A stretch of DNA of 64,000 bases. Source: Flavobacterium petrolei. Its GTDB lineage: Bacteria > Bacteroidota > Bacteroidia > Flavobacteriales > Flavobacteriaceae. The position numbers and the translations under genes are program-made. Below the pieces are notes generated by a model. It was not told the origin of the DNA, did not search any database, and worked only from the letters and a program-made list of their open reading frames with translations. Below are positions 61,818-64,000 of this stretch, piece after piece; the stretch's first letter is position 1, and each line of letters opens with the position of its first letter. The stretch covers positions 248,001 to 312,000 of the forward strand of contig NZ_QNVY02000003.1 of NCBI RefSeq assembly GCF_003314435.2, written 5' to 3'.

Positions 61818-61939
61818 AAAAAAATTGGTTTTTAACTGGTTATATAAGTAAGACGATTCAAAATTATTTTTGCAACATAAAAACATAAAATAAAACTAAA
61901 GTTAGTATTTTTACGTTTCTATAGTATCAAACCAAATTT

Positions 61940-63391
61940 ATGAGAACCTACATCAAACTTACGCTTTTATTATTTATTACTGCTTTTACTCTACAAAGCT
62001 GCCAGGATAACGATGATATTGCACCGCCGGCAAGTCTAGAAATCCAAGATTTTATCTGGAAAGGAATGAATCAATATTATTTGTGGCAAGCGGATGTCCC
62101 TAACTTATCTGACGACCGTTTTGCAGATCAAACAGCTTTAAACTCTTTTTTAAGAGGTTATCCAGTTCCTGAGGAATTATTTGATGCATTAAGAGTGAGT
62201 TCCTCAATAGACAGATTCAGTTGGATTGTAGATGATTATTTAGAACTAGAAGGAAGCCTTCAAGGTACTACTAAAAATAATGGTGTCGATTTTGGTTTAA
62301 GTTACAAACCTGGAAGTACAACCGAAATATTTGGTTACGTTAGATATATTATTGAAAATTCCGATGCTGCTACAAAAAACATCAAACGTGGTGATTTTTT
62401 CACTGCTGTCAATGGAACGCAACTGACCGTTAGTAATTATCAATCCTTACTTTTTGGTTCAAATGAAAATTACACACTAAATCTTGCAGATTTTAACGGA
62501 AATGCAATTGTTGGGAACGGAAAATCAGTTTCTCTTACAAAAACAGTATTAACTGAAAATCCAATTTTAGTCAATAAAGTAATTACTTCAGGTGCCCACA
62601 AAATTGGATATCTTATGTATAATGGCTTTTACGCTAATTTTGACACACAATTAAATGATGCTTTTGGTCAATTAAAAACACAAGGAATTACCGAATTAGT
62701 TTTAGATTTAAGATACAATGGTGGTGGTTCTGTGCAAACTGCAACACGATTAGCAAGTATGATTACCGGACAATTTACAGGGAAAGTCTTTGCTAAACAA
62801 CAATGGAATAAAAAAATTAATGATTATTTCGAAGCTGAAAATCCGGATGCTTTGTACAACTATTTTACAGATAAGATAGGAAGCACAGCAATCAACAGTT
62901 TGAACCTGACTAAAGTTTATATTCTTACTAGTGCAAGCTCAGCATCAGCAAGTGAATTAGTAATCAATGGATTAGAACCACATATCAACGTAATCCAAAT
63001 TGGAGATGTAACGGTGGGAAAAAATGTTGGATCAGTTACTCTTTATGATTCCCCTACTTTTGGTTCAGAAAACAGAAATCCTAAGCACAAATATGCCATG
63101 CAGCCAATTGTATTGAAAATTGTCAATTCCGTTGGTTTTGGAGATTATTTTAACGGATTGCAACCTGATTTTCTACAAAAAGAGACCATAAGTACCTATG
63201 GCATTCTTGGCGACGCTGCAGAACCTCTATTAAGCACAGCAATTGCAAAAATTACTGGAACTGGTAGAATGACTAAACAAAGCTTAGGAAAAGAATTTGA
63301 ATTTTTTACTGATGCAAAAGCAGCAAAAGGAATCCAAAATCAAATGTACATAGAGAAAGCACCGGAAGGACTTTTGAAAGCATTGGAATAA
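61940..63391 (+). CDS. S41-family C-terminal processing peptidase, lipoprotein
   Basis: A 483-residue envelope protease. The lipobox LQSC gives Cys21. Residues about 30-110 form the N-terminal region, 120-210 a PDZ-like domain, and 215-420 the S41 core. LVLDLRYNGGGSVQTA near 255 is the family segment, and the catalytic serine lies in the S-A-S-A-S-E motif near residues 334-339. The tail has LRYNGG-type and LQPDF segments of the S41 family. It is divergent from the ECF sigma gene, so the sigma factor may control it; the 122-base gap has no clear promoter. Confidence 0.88.
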   Translation: MRTYIKLTLLLFITAFTLQSCQDNDDIAPPASLEIQDFIWKGMNQYYLWQADVPNLSDDRFADQTALNSFLRGYPVPEELFDALRVSSSIDRFSWIVDDYLELEGSLQGTTKNNGVDFGLSYKPGSTTEIFGYVRYIIENSDAATKNIKRGDFFTAVNGTQLTVSNYQSLLFGSNENYTLNLADFNGNAIVGNGKSVSLTKTVLTENPILVNKVITSGAHKIGYLMYNGFYANFDTQLNDAFGQLKTQGITELVLDLRYNGGGSVQTATRLASMITGQFTGKVFAKQQWNKKINDYFEAENPDALYNYFTDKIGSTAINSLNLTKVYILTSASSASASELVINGLEPHINVIQIGDVTVGKNVGSVTLYDSPTFGSENRNPKHKYAMQPIVLKIVNSVGFGDYFNGLQPDFLQKETISTYGILGDAAEPLLSTAIAKITGTGRMTKQSLGKEFEFFTDAKAAKGIQNQMYIEKAPEGLLKALE

Positions 63392-63411
63392 TAACAATAA
63401 CTCTTACAAAC

Positions 63412-63446
63412 AAAAAAAGGCTTTCATAACTGAAAGCCTTTTTTTA
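63412..63446. terminator. Bidirectional terminator
   Basis: A perfect stem AAAGGCTTTCA / TGAAAGCCTTT with loop TAAC and a T run, between the S41 gene and the convergent receptor gene. Confidence 0.9.
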
Positions 63447-63463
63447 TTAATGGAAATTCCGAA

Positions 63464-64000
63464 TTACAATTTGATATTCATACCCAATTTAAAATTCCTT
63501 CCTAAAGTATTATACCCAACGTTTTCAACAAAATCAGCGTTCAAAATATTGCTAACCGCTCCAAAAACGGACAATCTATTTTTCACCAATTCATAACGAA
63601 CGGACGAATTTACTAACTGATACGAGTCTAAAACAATATTCTGTGTAGCAAAAGTAGCTCCGTCAAAAAAAGCATCATTTCTGCTGTCTACATATTGATA
63701 ATCTACATTAAAAAACAATCTTTCATTGATTTGAAAATCCAAAGCTGAATTCAACTTATGTTTCGGAATTAAGCGATCCAACGCTTTATCTACTTGAGTA
63801 AACGTATAATTTGAATTCCATTTGATTTTTTCGCTCAAAGCAAAAGATAATTCGGTTTCTACTCCTTTTGCTTTATTCATTCCGTCTATATTTATGTAGT
63901 TCGAATCGAAAGTTACAGGATTGAAATAAAATCCAATGAAATTAGTTTGCTCACGGTAAAAAGCAACAGCATTCAGTTTGATTTTTTTATCTAAAAAATG
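63464..64000 (-). CDS. TonB-dependent receptor, C-terminal end (runs off the window)
   Basis: The last 178 residues of an outer-membrane receptor; the frame is open through base 64000. It shows the beta-barrel strand pattern of TonB-dependent receptors: GMNKAKGVETELSFAL, WNSNYTFTQVDKALDR, VDYQYVDSRN and the final strand LGRNFKLGMNIKL. NKAKGVETEL near the start and LINR-type turn segments resemble BtuB-like vitamin B12 or siderophore receptors. The plug and TonB box lie outside. The ligand cannot be assigned. Confidence 0.85.
   Translation of the reverse strand, partial: HFLDKKIKLNAVAFYREQTNFIGFYFNPVTFDSNYINIDGMNKAKGVETELSFALSEKIKWNSNYTFTQVDKALDRLIPKHKLNSALDFQINERLFFNVDYQYVDSRNDAFFDGATFATQNIVLDSYQLVNSSVRYELVKNRLSVFGAVSNILNADFVENVGYNTLGRNFKLGMNIKL

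Overview
The window reads as chromosomal DNA of a Bacteroidetes bacterium of the Flavobacterium type. It is AT-rich, has a SusC/SusD pair, type IX secretion C-terminal domains, DUF3667, DUF4252 and DUF5723 families, an ECF sigma/anti-sigma module, a split transketolase, bacillithiol and menaquinone genes. Its promoters match the Bacteroidetes form (TTTG, about 19-22 bases, TAnnTTTG) rather than the E. coli form. Most genes are ordinary core or accessory chromosomal genes. The window opens inside guaB and closes inside a TonB-dependent receptor gene.

Layout. 1-6043: guaB (partial), a cation P-type ATPase, a DUF5723-like barrel with a lipoprotein, HMG-CoA lyase. 6459-20020: a SusCD pair, then arginase and ornithine aminotransferase divergent from an AsnC/Lrp regulator, a secreted cyanophycinase-like peptidase, a penicillin-acylase-family hydrolase, a dienelactone hydrolase, DUF3667 and an M28 peptidase; together they look like uptake and breakdown of peptides or arginine-rich material. 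20205-24262: a PAS histidine kinase, tRNA-His, BshB1, isochorismate synthase and a hotdog thioesterase (menaquinone). 24379-30064: a beta-helix lipoprotein and two tandem secreted endonuclease I paralogs. 30157-40184: purL, dnaB, accA, an EamA transporter, an LptF/G permease and tgt.

40386-44800 is the unusual part. A strong promoter and a 15-bp-stem hairpin precede at least three modules. Each module begins with GTT plus 6-7 bases and ends with the reverse complement of that sequence, followed by a folded repeat. This is the architecture of integron gene cassettes, but no integrase is visible and the sites do not match the classical IntI core consensus. Cargo is two small membrane proteins and a Tat-signal HisC-like aminotransferase; a DUF3667 protein with a small membrane partner and a decayed YdeI/OmdA fragment lie beyond.

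44828-53794 holds small stress or membrane genes: DUF2809, two DoxX-like proteins, an esterase, Crp/Fnr regulators, a HbpS-like protein, an exported HIUase-like protein, two rhodaneses, a DUF892 protein and an Old Yellow Enzyme. 53945-58555: split transketolase, an FKBP lipoprotein, an S4 protein whose C-terminus is made from a dispersed repeat, a phosphoribosyltransferase and shikimate kinase. 58682-58991: two identical tRNA-Lys and one tRNA-Leu. 59093-64000: a 55-residue membrane protein, the ECF sigma/anti-sigma/DUF4252 operon, an S41 peptidase and the receptor end. Dispersed palindromic repeats occur at 20032, 40386, 45775, 57328 and 57495.
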